Below are positions 33,871-42,847 of a stretch of 45,719 nt of DNA, in pieces. Below the pieces are notes generated by a model. The model was not told where the DNA came from, ran no database searches, and saw nothing but the letters and a program-made list of their open reading frames with translations. The translations under genes and the position numbers were made by a program. Within the stretch, counting starts at the first letter, position 1; every line of letters begins with the position of its first letter. This DNA comes from Haloarcula amylolytica JCM 13557 (GTDB lineage: Archaea > Halobacteriota > Halobacteria > Halobacteriales > Haloarculaceae), in contig NZ_AOLW01000010.1 in NCBI RefSeq assembly GCF_000336615.1, positions 222,497 to 268,215 of the forward strand, read 5' to 3'.

Positions 33871-34888
33871 GCTTGATTACGAGGCGGCCCGCCGGGCGAC
33901 GACAGCAACGGCGGTCGTCATGGCGCTTCTGGTGGCCGGACAGATGGCCGTCGCGGCGGCCGTCACCGGCGGCCAGCAACCCCTTGTCGCGACCGACGAG
34001 GTCCCACAGACCGCCGACAGCGACCGCTGGTCGGAGGCCCCGTCACGGACCGTCTCGCTGTCGAAACAGCAGATGGCCGTGCCATACGGCGGCGGGAGCA
34101 TCGACGAGATGGAGGTACAGGCGCTGACCAACGACACCCACGTCGCTTTCCGGCTGACTTGGACGGACCCGACGAAAGACACGAACATCCGGTCGCCGAA
34201 GAACTACAGCGACGCGGCGGCCGTGATGCTCCACAGCGGCGAGAAACCGCCCATCACGATGGGGGCCGGCGGCGACCCGGTCAACATCTGGTACTGGCGG
34301 TCCCAGTGGCAGTACGGGACCGACCAGAAGGCCGAATGGAGCGGGGACATGTACGCCTACCCGCACCCGGACGAAGAGACCAGGCCGGGGCGTGCGGCCG
34401 GGAACCCGCTGTCACAGGGCCAGTACGAAAACTACGGCCAGAACTACTACGCGGCCGGCTACGGGTCGCTGAGCAATGCCCCACAGCAGAACGTGGACGC
34501 ACAGGGGACTCGCAACGGCGACGAGTGGTCCGTCGTCTTCGTTCGAGAGCACACCGGCGAGGGCAAACACGACGCGGCGTTCCGCCAGAACGAGACGATG
34601 TACCTCGCCTTTGCCGTCTGGAACGGGAGTAGCGACGAGGTCAACGGCAAGAAGTCGCTGACGATGCAGTACAGCACGCTCGACACCGAATCGGGCGAAC
34701 TCACGGCACCCGAGAGCGGCGGCAGCGGGGACAGTTCGAGTTCAGGTAGCGCCGCCAGCGGCGGCGACTCCAGTAGCGGCGACGGCGGTTCGGGCGGCAG
34801 TAGCAACCCGCTGTACACGTCGCTCGGGACGCTCATCGCGGCAACGGTCGCCGGCTGGACGGTCCTCTACTGGAGGCTGGCGCGATGA
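33863..34888 (+). CDS. Heme-b (gamma) subunit, ethylbenzene-dehydrogenase type
   Basis: A 341-residue exported, membrane-tethered protein. An N-terminal hydrophobic stretch (ATAVVMALLVAGQMAVAAAV) acts as signal or anchor; the core has the pattern of the EbdC/DdhC/SerC heme-b domain (VAFRLTWTDPTKDTN, then MGAGGDPVNIWYWRSQW), where M and K residues ligate heme in relatives. A Ser/Gly linker of about 40 residues leads to a C-terminal membrane helix (TLIAATVAGWTVLYWRLAR). Known homologues are usually soluble, so the anchor would hold the complex on the outer face of the membrane. It overlaps both the chaperone gene (8 nt) and the HEAT-repeat gene (ATGA). Confidence 0.85.
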   Translation: MVKLDYEAARRATTATAVVMALLVAGQMAVAAAVTGGQQPLVATDEVPQTADSDRWSEAPSRTVSLSKQQMAVPYGGGSIDEMEVQALTNDTHVAFRLTWTDPTKDTNIRSPKNYSDAAAVMLHSGEKPPITMGAGGDPVNIWYWRSQWQYGTDQKAEWSGDMYAYPHPDEETRPGRAAGNPLSQGQYENYGQNYYAAGYGSLSNAPQQNVDAQGTRNGDEWSVVFVREHTGEGKHDAAFRQNETMYLAFAVWNGSSDEVNGKKSLTMQYSTLDTESGELTAPESGGSGDSSSSGSAASGGDSSSGDGGSGGSSNPLYTSLGTLIAATVAGWTVLYWRLAR

Positions 34889-35799
34889 GCTACGAGAACT
34901 GGAGCGCACGCGGTCGGACGCCGGGCGAGACCGAGACAGAGGTCCGCAGCGCACTCGACGCCTCACGGGTCCGAACCCGGCAGGACGCCGCCATCGCACT
35001 TGTGGATGCGGCCGAGTCCGGCCTCGACCGGGAGACGGTTGACGCGCTGGGAGAGCGCGCACTGGAAGACGACGACCCCGAAGTACGACAGTTCGCCGTC
35101 GAGGCGCTCGGAGTCGCCGGGGCCGCGCCGGCCGTCGTCCGGCAGGCGCTTGACGACCCCGAACCGTGGGTTCGGGCCGAAGCCGTCGTCGCCCTCTCGC
35201 GGACCGGCGGCGACGCCGACCAGCTAAGGGGGGCACTGGACGACGACAGCGGTTGGGTCCGACGGAACGCCGTCATCGCGATGGGCAAGCGCGGCGACGC
35301 CGACCAGCCGCTGCTGGTCGAGTGTATCAAGACCGATCCCCATCCGGCGGTCCGTGAGTACGCCGCGCAGTTCCTCGGCGGCGTCGCCGAGGACGTACCG
35401 GAGGCCGAACGCATTCTGGCCGCGATGCTGGCCCGGGAGCCAAACGCCTTCGCCCGGGCGAAAGCCGCCGAGAGCCTCGGCGAACTCGCGACCGACCGCG
35501 CGGAGCAGGCCCTCGAAGCCCACGGTATCACCGACCAGAGCGAGGACGTCGCCCGCGCGGCCAAACAGGCGCTCGCGAGCGCTCGCGGGACCGACCCCGA
35601 GGCGCTAGATGTCGAAATCGGGCCGCCGTCGGCTCCCGGAAGCGGACCGGACACGCCTGCAGAGCAGTCCGTCGACGGGTACGACCCCGCCGGCTCCTTT
35701 GGCTCGGCCCGATCCGGGAGCGGGTCGCCGGCCCCCGGCGGCGCGCCCGGGTTCGAGCCCCGGCACGACCTGAACACCGACCCGGAGGACAGGACCTGA
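34885..35799 (+). CDS. HEAT-repeat protein
   Basis: A 304-residue protein made of about six HEAT/PBS-lyase-type repeats (for example DDPEVRQFAVEALGVAG, DPEPWVRAEAVVALSRTG, DDSGWVRRNAVIAMGKRG, DPHPAVREYAAQFLGGVAE), followed by an 80-residue Pro/Gly/Ser-rich acidic tail. There is no signal peptide, so it should stay in the cytoplasm, and the repeats form a curved protein-binding surface. By position it probably helps assemble or control the molybdoenzyme (inference). It overlaps the C gene at ATGA and is 2 nt from the next start, so it is part of the operon. Confidence 0.88.
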   Translation: MSYENWSARGRTPGETETEVRSALDASRVRTRQDAAIALVDAAESGLDRETVDALGERALEDDDPEVRQFAVEALGVAGAAPAVVRQALDDPEPWVRAEAVVALSRTGGDADQLRGALDDDSGWVRRNAVIAMGKRGDADQPLLVECIKTDPHPAVREYAAQFLGGVAEDVPEAERILAAMLAREPNAFARAKAAESLGELATDRAEQALEAHGITDQSEDVARAAKQALASARGTDPEALDVEIGPPSAPGSGPDTPAEQSVDGYDPAGSFGSARSGSGSPAPGGAPGFEPRHDLNTDPEDRT

Positions 35800-35801
35800 C
35801 G

Positions 35802-36413
35802 ATGCCATACGAACTCGACTCGACCGGACCGGCAGCGGAACAGGGCGAAAACAAGTCAGAGAACGACGATAGCGGCGGTCTTGAGTCGTCGCTGGGCATG
35901 ACCATCCCGGAGGACCACGTCGGCGCGTTCGTCGCCGAGGCGCTGGAGGACCCCGAACGAGCGACGACCTGGGATGATGTCGTCGACACGATGGTCGCGC
36001 CCGCCGCACGGGACGCCTGGGCGGCGCTGAGCCCGGTCGAGCAGGCCACCGAAGTGCTCTCGAAGGCGGCCGAGTTCGACCGGCGGGCCATCGAGTACTT
36101 CGAATCTGTCCCGCTGGACGGGGACCGGAGCGAAGCGGAGACGGACATCGACGAGGGGCTGCGGTGTCGGCGCAACGCCGACACGTTCCGGGACGGCGTC
36201 GCCGCCGCCTACGGCGGCGGGCGGCTCGACGACGACGGCCTCGTCGACGCCCTGGAAGCCGCGGAGTTCGATACTGAGATCATCGCCAGGCGCGAGGACC
36301 TCATAGAGCGTATCGACAGCGTGTTCGAAATCGACTACCGCCCCTACGGCGGCACGTTGATGGACGACGACGATGGTCCCGAACCGGAAACCGAACACGG
36401 GGAGACGTGGTAA
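35802..36413 (+). CDS. Hypothetical protein of the molybdoenzyme operon
   Basis: A 203-residue very acidic protein that I do not recognise. After a disordered N-terminus it has a helical core (HVGAFVAEALEDPERA, then RDAWAALSPVEQATEVLSKA and FDRRAIEYFESV) with RRNADTFRDGVAAAYGGG, and a short acidic tail. No cysteines that look like cluster ligands and no membrane segment are seen. It has no Tat signal and so should be cytoplasmic. It starts 2 nt after the HEAT stop and ends directly against the Mrp start, so it is co-translated. A second assembly factor is the best guess, but this rests on position only. Confidence 0.6.
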   Translation: MPYELDSTGPAAEQGENKSENDDSGGLESSLGMTIPEDHVGAFVAEALEDPERATTWDDVVDTMVAPAARDAWAALSPVEQATEVLSKAAEFDRRAIEYFESVPLDGDRSEAETDIDEGLRCRRNADTFRDGVAAAYGGGRLDDDGLVDALEAAEFDTEIIARREDLIERIDSVFEIDYRPYGGTLMDDDDGPEPETEHGETW

Positions 36414-37661
36414 ATGTCCGGAGAGCAGCCCGAACCAACGGAAGACGCTGTCAGGGACGCGCTTCGGACTGTGGCCACGCCCGAGAGTGACGAGGACGTG
36501 ATCGCCGCGGGGCTGGTGTCGTCCGTGGCTACCACTGACGGGACCGTCAGCGTGGAGACGGCGCTGTCCGGCATGGACCCTGCCACGGCGGACGCGCTCG
36601 CCGACCGGATGCGGGCGGCGGTGCTAGAGTGTGGCGGTGTCGAGGCGGTCCGCATAGAGACGGACATCGCAGAGCCGGACCACGGGACCGTCGTGCCCGG
36701 CGTGGACCAAATCATCGCCGTCGCCAGTGCGAAAGGCGGCGTCGGCAAGACCACCGTGGCGACCCAGTTGGCGCGCGGACTGGCCGCGTCCGGCGAGCGG
36801 GTCGGCCTGTTCGACGCCGACGTGTACGGTCCGAACACGCCGGAGTTACTCGACATCGAGGGGCCACTCGGCTCGACCGAGGACGGCCGCGCCGAGCCGG
36901 TCGAGGTCGACGGCCTGCAAGTCGTCAGTGTCGGCCTGATCGCCAACGACGAACCGATGGCATGGCGCGGCGCGATGGCCCACGAGGCCGTCGAGGAACT
37001 GCTGACCGACGCCGCCTGGGACGTCGACACGCTGGTGCTCGATCTGCCGCCGGGGACCGGCGACATCGTGTTGACGACGCTGCAGTCGTTCCCCGTCGAC
37101 GGCGCGGTGTTCGTGACGACGCCGTTTCCGACCGCGGCCCGTGATACGGAGCGCTCGACGGCGCTGTTCCGCGAGGAGGGCGTCCCGGTACTCGGAGCCG
37201 TCGTCAACATGGCCGGGTTCACCTGTCCCACCTGTGGCGACGACCACGCGCCGTTCGGCAGCGACCCCGACCTCAGTACGGACGTACTCGCGGAGCTCCC
37301 CATCGACGACTCGCTTCGCTCGACCGAGGGAGACGTCCCAGCAGCCTTCCGGGACCTGGGCGACGACGTACGCGAAGCCTTTACGGACCGGACGACGGTG
37401 ACGGTTCCCGAGACTGCGCTCGACCTTCGCGGCGTCCCCGACCGGGCGCGTATCGAACAGGTTCGCGCGGAGTTCGGCGCGCTCGCTCCCGGCGAGTCGC
37501 TCCATCTCGTGACAGACACCCGTCCGGGCGACGTCAGCGGAGCCCTCGAAGATCTCACCTCGGCACCGCCACGGGTGGCCGTAGAACAGAAGCGGTCCGG
37601 CGTGTGGGCGCTACAGATATCCAAGACCGCCCCTGACCCAGCCGAAGACGTACCCTGCTAA
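36414..37661 (+). CDS. Mrp/NBP35 family Fe-S carrier ATPase
   Basis: A 415-residue Mrp/ApbC-like protein. An N-terminal ~90-residue MIP18/DUF59-like domain (AVRDALRTVATPES, then VETALSGMDPATADALADRM) precedes the deviant P-loop SAKGGVGKTTVATQLARG (K107 to T113) and the Mrp region with VLDLPPGTGD, and a CPTC pair (C271, C274) that in relatives binds a bridging [4Fe-4S] cluster. A C-terminal extension of about 130 residues follows. Such proteins deliver clusters to apo-enzymes. At the end of an operon with an enzyme needing five clusters, a maturation role is likely (inference). No terminator was identified between it and brxA. Confidence 0.88.
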   Translation: MSGEQPEPTEDAVRDALRTVATPESDEDVIAAGLVSSVATTDGTVSVETALSGMDPATADALADRMRAAVLECGGVEAVRIETDIAEPDHGTVVPGVDQIIAVASAKGGVGKTTVATQLARGLAASGERVGLFDADVYGPNTPELLDIEGPLGSTEDGRAEPVEVDGLQVVSVGLIANDEPMAWRGAMAHEAVEELLTDAAWDVDTLVLDLPPGTGDIVLTTLQSFPVDGAVFVTTPFPTAARDTERSTALFREEGVPVLGAVVNMAGFTCPTCGDDHAPFGSDPDLSTDVLAELPIDDSLRSTEGDVPAAFRDLGDDVREAFTDRTTVTVPETALDLRGVPDRARIEQVRAEFGALAPGESLHLVTDTRPGDVSGALEDLTSAPPRVAVEQKRSGVWALQISKTAPDPAEDVPC

Positions 37662-37746
37662 CCGACGGTCGAACACCCGGGTTACCGGACGCCTCCGATT
37701 CGGTTTTCCCTATCAACTAAGTGGTGTGGCCGGTTCGAGATGATAT

Positions 37747-38589
37747 ATGACTCTCCGCACCGACGGGAGGGGTGTTTCTCTACCGTCGCTCGACTCGACA
37801 TTTTCTGACGACGAAGTGACGATGGTTCTTACTAGATGCGGGCTTCTCGTTGACAGAGCGGAGACGCTCGCTCGACTGTACGCCCACCATCGGGACTGGA
37901 CGGTTGTCGAAGAGAAGTGGATCGAAGAGCGATTCGACGAGCGCAGCACGCGTGGGAGTTCGAAGGGCATTTACCGAGCTCTCAGTTCGCGGTTCAAGAC
38001 CGCTGGCAGCGAACTTCCCTCTATTGTCCAGCTCCCCTCTGTACTCGACCGGTGTGAGACGGTGCGTGACAAAGCGCAGGTGTTGTATTTCTATTTGCTG
38101 GAAGACGACCCCCTCGTGAAGTACACGGTGCATCGATACGTCGACCGCCTGCAGGAGTCCGGTGTCGACGGGCTGGGCTTCGAGCAGGAGACGATAGAGC
38201 GCCTCCTGAGCGAGTTCCATTACGAGGACGGGAGCGAGTTTGACTATGCTGAATCGACGACGCGCCGGTGGGGAGAGGGGCTCCGGTCGGTGCTGCGCGA
38301 TATCGGTGTTCTCGACACACAACAGACCTTGCAGGGACAGATCCCAAACCTCGGGTCGACGCCGTTACTCGTCGCATCAGGCTACTCGTGGGAGATCCAC
38401 GGCGACGACTGGCTCTCCCAGCCGACCGGCTGGCTCTACCTCTTCCAGTCGGACCAGTACTGGGACGCCCTGGCCGAACGCGTGAGCGACGATCCGAACT
38501 GGGAAGCGAGCGGGATTCACGGTGAGTTGCGGCTCCAGCCGGTCGATGACACGTACGGCTGGGCTGAACCGTGGGAGGGCGAAGTGTGA
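37747..38589 (+). CDS. brxA: BREX protein BrxA (DUF1819)
   Basis: A 280-residue protein with the winged-helix build of BrxA: EVTMVLTRCGLLVDRAETLARL, FDERSTRGSSKGIYRALSSR and, late, STTRRWGEGLRSVLRDIGVL (the T-x-x-R-W-x-x-x-L-x-x-x-L element of DUF1819). BrxA is a small conserved DNA-binding protein of bacteriophage exclusion systems. It is the first gene of a run brxA, brxC-like, brxB, brxC-like; the next gene starts with a GTGA overlap on its stop. Only 85 nt separate it from the Mrp gene; a weak TATA-like TATCAACTAA near 37711-37720 may be its own promoter. Confidence 0.85.
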   Translation: MTLRTDGRGVSLPSLDSTFSDDEVTMVLTRCGLLVDRAETLARLYAHHRDWTVVEEKWIEERFDERSTRGSSKGIYRALSSRFKTAGSELPSIVQLPSVLDRCETVRDKAQVLYFYLLEDDPLVKYTVHRYVDRLQESGVDGLGFEQETIERLLSEFHYEDGSEFDYAESTTRRWGEGLRSVLRDIGVLDTQQTLQGQIPNLGSTPLLVASGYSWEIHGDDWLSQPTGWLYLFQSDQYWDALAERVSDDPNWEASGIHGELRLQPVDDTYGWAEPWEGEV

Positions 38590-41500
38590 CGGACGAGGGC
38601 TGGTTCGCTGCCGACGTCGGGAGCGATTTCGAGGAGTCCGTGCGCATCGACCGCGAAGACGACGGTCGGGATCATCGGCTGGAATCGATCGACACCTACC
38701 ACGTAACGGAGGAGTCCGAGGAGTTCATATCCGACTTCTTCTCGCGGCTACTCGGTCGGTCCGAGGATATGCGGTCGGGCGCGAACTACTGGCTCTACGG
38801 GTACTACGGGAGCGGAAAGAGCCACCTCCTCAGCGTGCTCCGCGGACTTCTTGACAGCGAATGGCTGCGACAGCGAGACGATGTCTGGGAACGGCTACCC
38901 GACGGTCGGTCGCTAGAGACGCTCGAGTCAACGTGGTCATCGATTCACGAGGAATACGAGGTCATTCCGGTCTCGGTGAACCTCCTGAAGCATCAGGGCC
39001 AGAAGAAACTGAGCTTCAGCGAGATCGTCCTCCGAAGCGCCCACACGTCGGAACGACTCACTGGTGCAGAGGGAGGGCTCTCCTCGCAACTCGACGTTGC
39101 CTTCTTCGAGGACTGGTACCGGACGACCGACGCGTGGGACGACCGGACCGCCAACACCCACACGGCACTCCGGGGTACGGTTGACAGCCCCGAGAAGTAC
39201 AACTGGGAGGACGTGCAGCAGTACAACGCTCTAGCCGATGCCGTTCTCCCGACACTCTTCGAGCAGGAGACCGGCACGGCGGATGGTCTAGACGACCTGA
39301 TGCCGTCGGATCTCGACCCGCAGGCGATGGTCGAGCGCCTCGAACAGTTGCGGAGCGATCGCGAATCGGAACTCGGCCGCCCGGTCAAACTCGTGCTGTT
39401 GCTCGACGAGGTCAGTCTCTTCATCGGGACGGATTTCGACCGCCTCACCGAGTTGCAGACGCTCGCGGAGAGCGTCGACGAGACCGGCGACGGCGACATC
39501 CAACTGGTGGCGACAGCACAGGCCAAAATCGAGGACGTCCAGCCGCAGTTCGCGGCTCGCGGGGCCGACTTCAGCATCGTCAAGGACCGGTTCCCGCATC
39601 GGTTTGGCCTGCCGAGCCGACACGTCGGCGAAATATCGACGCAACGGCTACTCAAAAAGTCGGAAGCCGGGAGGGAGGACACGGAGCGCGTCCTCGACCG
39701 TACCAGCAACGAGCCCGAGACACTGCTCGTGTACTCCGGTATCGAACAGAACACCGAACCGCCGCTCGACAACATCGATCGCGAGCGTCTCATCGAGTTC
39801 TATCCGTTCCTCCCGTATCAGCCACCGCTGTTTCTCGAAATTCTCTCGAACCTCCGGCAGGAGGCCCACGATCCGGCGAAGTCGATTTTCTCGGGAACCG
39901 CACGGGCGATTCTGGCCCTCGTTCACGGCCTCCTGCAAGAGTGGCTAGAGGCCGGCGACGAGACTCACGTCATTTCGCTTGTCGACTTCTACGACCTCAT
40001 CGAGCCGGAACTCGATGACATTACGCCACAGGACGTGGGAGTCATCGAGGAGATCGAGGAACAACACGAGGCAGGCGAACTGGAGGAGATCGACGTGGCT
40101 GTCGCGAAGGCCGTGTTGCTCCTCCAGCACATCCCGGACACGATTCCGATGTCCGAGCGGAATCTCGCAGTCGCCGTGTTGAGCGACCTCGACGGCCCGA
40201 CTCAGTTCCAGATGGAGAACCGCGTCGAGGACTCGCTCCAGCGGCTTCGGAAATTCATCCGTCCGACGCACGACGAAACCGGGCCGAAGTACGCGTTCAC
40301 GCATCCGGAAGAGCGCGAGATCATCGAAGCCGCAGAGCGGAACCTCGACAACCCGGACTGGCAGTCCATCATCGAAGCCGTGGACGGGTATCTCTGGGAG
40401 GACATCGTGCGCGACCTCTCGCTCCCGACGTCGGCCGAGTACGGAGAGACTGGCGAGCAGTACCCCGTTCGCTACGGGTTCAGTATCGACGGGATAGAAC
40501 TCGATACGACCGTCGACGCTGCGGACGCACTCGATGTCGAGGTCGCCGTCAGAGGTATTTCACCTGCGGCGACAGACGTCGACCACGACGGCGACCCGCT
40601 CGAATGGACGATCGGTCAAGACGGGCTCGACGACCTCCGAGATAGCCTCGTCGAGTGGTGGTCGCTCAGAGATGCCGTCGGAGACCACACGCTCCCACAG
40701 TCTGTCGAACGGGATCTCTCCGATCGCGCGGCTCGCGTTCAGAGCAAGCTCGTTGGGGCTCTCAAGAGTGGGGCATTCGACGTCAAGGATCGCGGCGATC
40801 AGATCGGGGGAATGGGCTCGGGAGTCGAGGAGTATCTCGACGTCACCTATCCCGACGACTTCCATCCCGTAATGTTGCAGGTCGGCGACGAACACTTACA
40901 GGAGCTCCGGGGGCTCTCCGCCCAGGACCCGCTCCCTGCGTGGGCCCGGCAGATCGATGTCGCGACGGAAGACCCCGAAACGCACGGCGGGTCGATCCAG
41001 AACAACGTACGCGCCTTCACCGGCCGACAGTTGAAGCAACGCGGCGGGAACCTCGCGATGGCGACGATCCTCGACGGCATCGTGAAGAAGAAGCCGATCT
41101 ACGAGGACGCTCGCCCCGCGCTGTGTGCGATTATCTGGGGGCTCTGCCGGAAGGGGGACTTCCTGCCCGTCGACGAAACGGGCGACTCCCTCGAACTCGA
41201 CGCCGTCATCGACCTGAACAAACTGACGACGACGCGTCTCAAGATTTCGGGGAGTGGCGGTGTCCGAGGGATTCTCCGCGAGGGCGGCTTCATCGACTCG
41301 ACGGAGACCATACCGGACGGAATCGTCAGGCTCCAGTCCGCGAACGACACGCTCGCGGGCCGACTCGGGAGTCTCGTAGAAGACGTCACACTGGTCGCCG
41401 AGAGTGACATCCAAACGCGCGCCGTTCGCACCCTCATCGAGTCGTTCGCGGAGGCGCTCGAAGCCGAGCAGCAGAGCGCTATCGACCGAAGAGAGGCCGT

Positions 41501-42269
41501 CAAGTCACGCGATACCGACTGGGCGGCAGTCGTCGAAGCAACCAACGACGCACAGGGATGGTACGACGACGCCGAGGAGGTGTGGAGTTTGCGCCTGCCC
41601 GCGCTCACACGAATCGACGCGCAGCTAACGCTCGCCCAGCAGTCGTACGACTGGCTGACCGAGGAGTGTGACACGGCCAGCCAGACGCTCCGTGGGAGTA
41701 TCGACGGCTACGGGGGCGAGTGGTGGACACACGATGGGTGGGATCGGTTCAACGACGCCCAAACCACCGCACCAGCGCTCGACGACGCGATCGGGACCGC
41801 GTGGGACTCGTTCCGAGAAGAAACCGGGGTCGATGCGTTCGTCGACGAGTTACAGGCGCATCCGTGGATCCAGCCCCTGAGCGAGTTCGAATCGAACGTT
41901 CGGCCGGCTTTCGAGAGTGAATACATCACACCGCTCCGCCGCGCCGCATCGTGGTACGCTGACGTCTCGAACGCAGTGTCGACGGTGACTGGCGGAACGA
42001 CCAACGCCGAAGCTGACGACTTCATTCGAGCGACGAACACACTCCTCGACAGCGACCCTCTCGCCGTGGTTACCGGTAGCGACATCGGCGAGTTACGAGC
42101 GACGTTCGAAGAGCTACAGACACTCGTTGGGGAGCAGTCTCCCGCGGACGTCACGGCGATCGGGGTGCTCCCGTCGGATCGCGGATCGCTTGACTCCGAA
42201 CTGGAACGGCTCGTCGAACACCACGACCTCAGTGTCGAACGGACTGAGACGGGGGTGGTCATCCGATGA
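38586..42269 (+). CDS. BREX BrxC/PglY-like ATPase, first copy
   Basis: A 1227-residue P-loop ATPase. Walker A is GYYGSGKS at 72-79; Walker B is VLLLDEVSLFIG further on, an E-containing B motif. The N-terminal region EYHVTEESEEFISDFFSRLL-like leads into the ATPase, and the long C-terminal half is helical. This is the BrxC/PglY family, which in BREX has ATPase activity and helps halt phage replication. The start is the GTG at 38586, overlapping the brxA stop (GTGA), since the frame upstream lies inside brxA. It lies between brxA and brxB, an unusual place, and a second BrxC-like gene follows. Confidence 0.88.
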   Translation: MTDEGWFAADVGSDFEESVRIDREDDGRDHRLESIDTYHVTEESEEFISDFFSRLLGRSEDMRSGANYWLYGYYGSGKSHLLSVLRGLLDSEWLRQRDDVWERLPDGRSLETLESTWSSIHEEYEVIPVSVNLLKHQGQKKLSFSEIVLRSAHTSERLTGAEGGLSSQLDVAFFEDWYRTTDAWDDRTANTHTALRGTVDSPEKYNWEDVQQYNALADAVLPTLFEQETGTADGLDDLMPSDLDPQAMVERLEQLRSDRESELGRPVKLVLLLDEVSLFIGTDFDRLTELQTLAESVDETGDGDIQLVATAQAKIEDVQPQFAARGADFSIVKDRFPHRFGLPSRHVGEISTQRLLKKSEAGREDTERVLDRTSNEPETLLVYSGIEQNTEPPLDNIDRERLIEFYPFLPYQPPLFLEILSNLRQEAHDPAKSIFSGTARAILALVHGLLQEWLEAGDETHVISLVDFYDLIEPELDDITPQDVGVIEEIEEQHEAGELEEIDVAVAKAVLLLQHIPDTIPMSERNLAVAVLSDLDGPTQFQMENRVEDSLQRLRKFIRPTHDETGPKYAFTHPEEREIIEAAERNLDNPDWQSIIEAVDGYLWEDIVRDLSLPTSAEYGETGEQYPVRYGFSIDGIELDTTVDAADALDVEVAVRGISPAATDVDHDGDPLEWTIGQDGLDDLRDSLVEWWSLRDAVGDHTLPQSVERDLSDRAARVQSKLVGALKSGAFDVKDRGDQIGGMGSGVEEYLDVTYPDDFHPVMLQVGDEHLQELRGLSAQDPLPAWARQIDVATEDPETHGGSIQNNVRAFTGRQLKQRGGNLAMATILDGIVKKKPIYEDARPALCAIIWGLCRKGDFLPVDETGDSLELDAVIDLNKLTTTRLKISGSGGVRGILREGGFIDSTETIPDGIVRLQSANDTLAGRLGSLVEDVTLVAESDIQTRAVRTLIESFAEALEAEQQSAIDRREAVKSRDTDWAAVVEATNDAQGWYDDAEEVWSLRLPALTRIDAQLTLAQQSYDWLTEECDTASQTLRGSIDGYGGEWWTHDGWDRFNDAQTTAPALDDAIGTAWDSFREETGVDAFVDELQAHPWIQPLSEFESNVRPAFESEYITPLRRAASWYADVSNAVSTVTGGTTNAEADDFIRATNTLLDSDPLAVVTGSDIGELRATFEELQTLVGEQSPADVTAIGVLPSDRGSLDSELERLVEHHDLSVERTETGVVIR

Positions 42270-42847
42270 CGACCAACCGTCCCTTCCGGGACTTCACGGA
42301 CCGGGTCGCACAGTTCGCCGACGGGCGACGGGGCATCCGAAACCCGTTCGTCATCGTTCCCGTCCAGCCGAAGTACGAGCGACGCGTCGCCGAACGGCTC
42401 ACCGAGTGGGCGACGAACCCGCATCGAACCGAGGAGTTCCCGGACGACGGGACCGTCCAGATCCTCCGGTTAGACGAGGCGTTCGTCGAAACAGAAGTCT
42501 TCGAACTCGCAGTTGACCTCGGGAAGCACAGCCAACCAGCGACGATCACCGAGACGATGCAAGACCGGCTAGCGGCAGAACTGGTCGGGATTATGCTCGA
42601 TAGGATCGAGGCACCGGGCGAGCAGCGACACGTCGTTCTCCTCACGCATCTCGGCAGCCTCTACCCGTTCACGCGTGCGTCGGAGCTCCTCGACGAACTC
42701 GACCGTCGCAACGTCCAGTCCACTATCGGTATTCCGTTCCCCGGAGATATCGTCGGTGGGAAGCTGAGTTTCTTCGGCGAGGAATCGCGTAACTACTACC
42801 CGGCCCACCAGATCGAAGGCCGGGTTGAGGGGGTGCATCTCCAATGA
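42266..42847 (+). CDS. brxB: BREX protein BrxB (DUF1788)
   Basis: A 193-residue protein of the BrxB/DUF1788 family: NPFVIVPVQPKYERRVAERL near the N-terminus, then HVVLLTHLGSLYPFTRASEL and IGIPFPGDIVGGKLSFFGEE followed by SRNYYPAHQI, matching the V-x-L-L-x-x-x-G-x-x-Y-P-F-x-R and FPG signature elements. Its role in BREX is unknown but it is found next to brxC. It overlaps both flanking genes by 4 nt at ATGA, so all are translated as a unit. Confidence 0.88.
   Translation: MTTNRPFRDFTDRVAQFADGRRGIRNPFVIVPVQPKYERRVAERLTEWATNPHRTEEFPDDGTVQILRLDEAFVETEVFELAVDLGKHSQPATITETMQDRLAAELVGIMLDRIEAPGEQRHVVLLTHLGSLYPFTRASELLDELDRRNVQSTIGIPFPGDIVGGKLSFFGEESRNYYPAHQIEGRVEGVHLQ

Noticed and set aside
36344-37624. 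Long minus-strand open frame (426 codons) opposite the Mrp gene
   Set aside because: Ser/Thr/Arg-rich composition unlike the acidic proteome and no motif; the opposite strand encodes a clear Mrp ATPase. It is a high-GC shadow.
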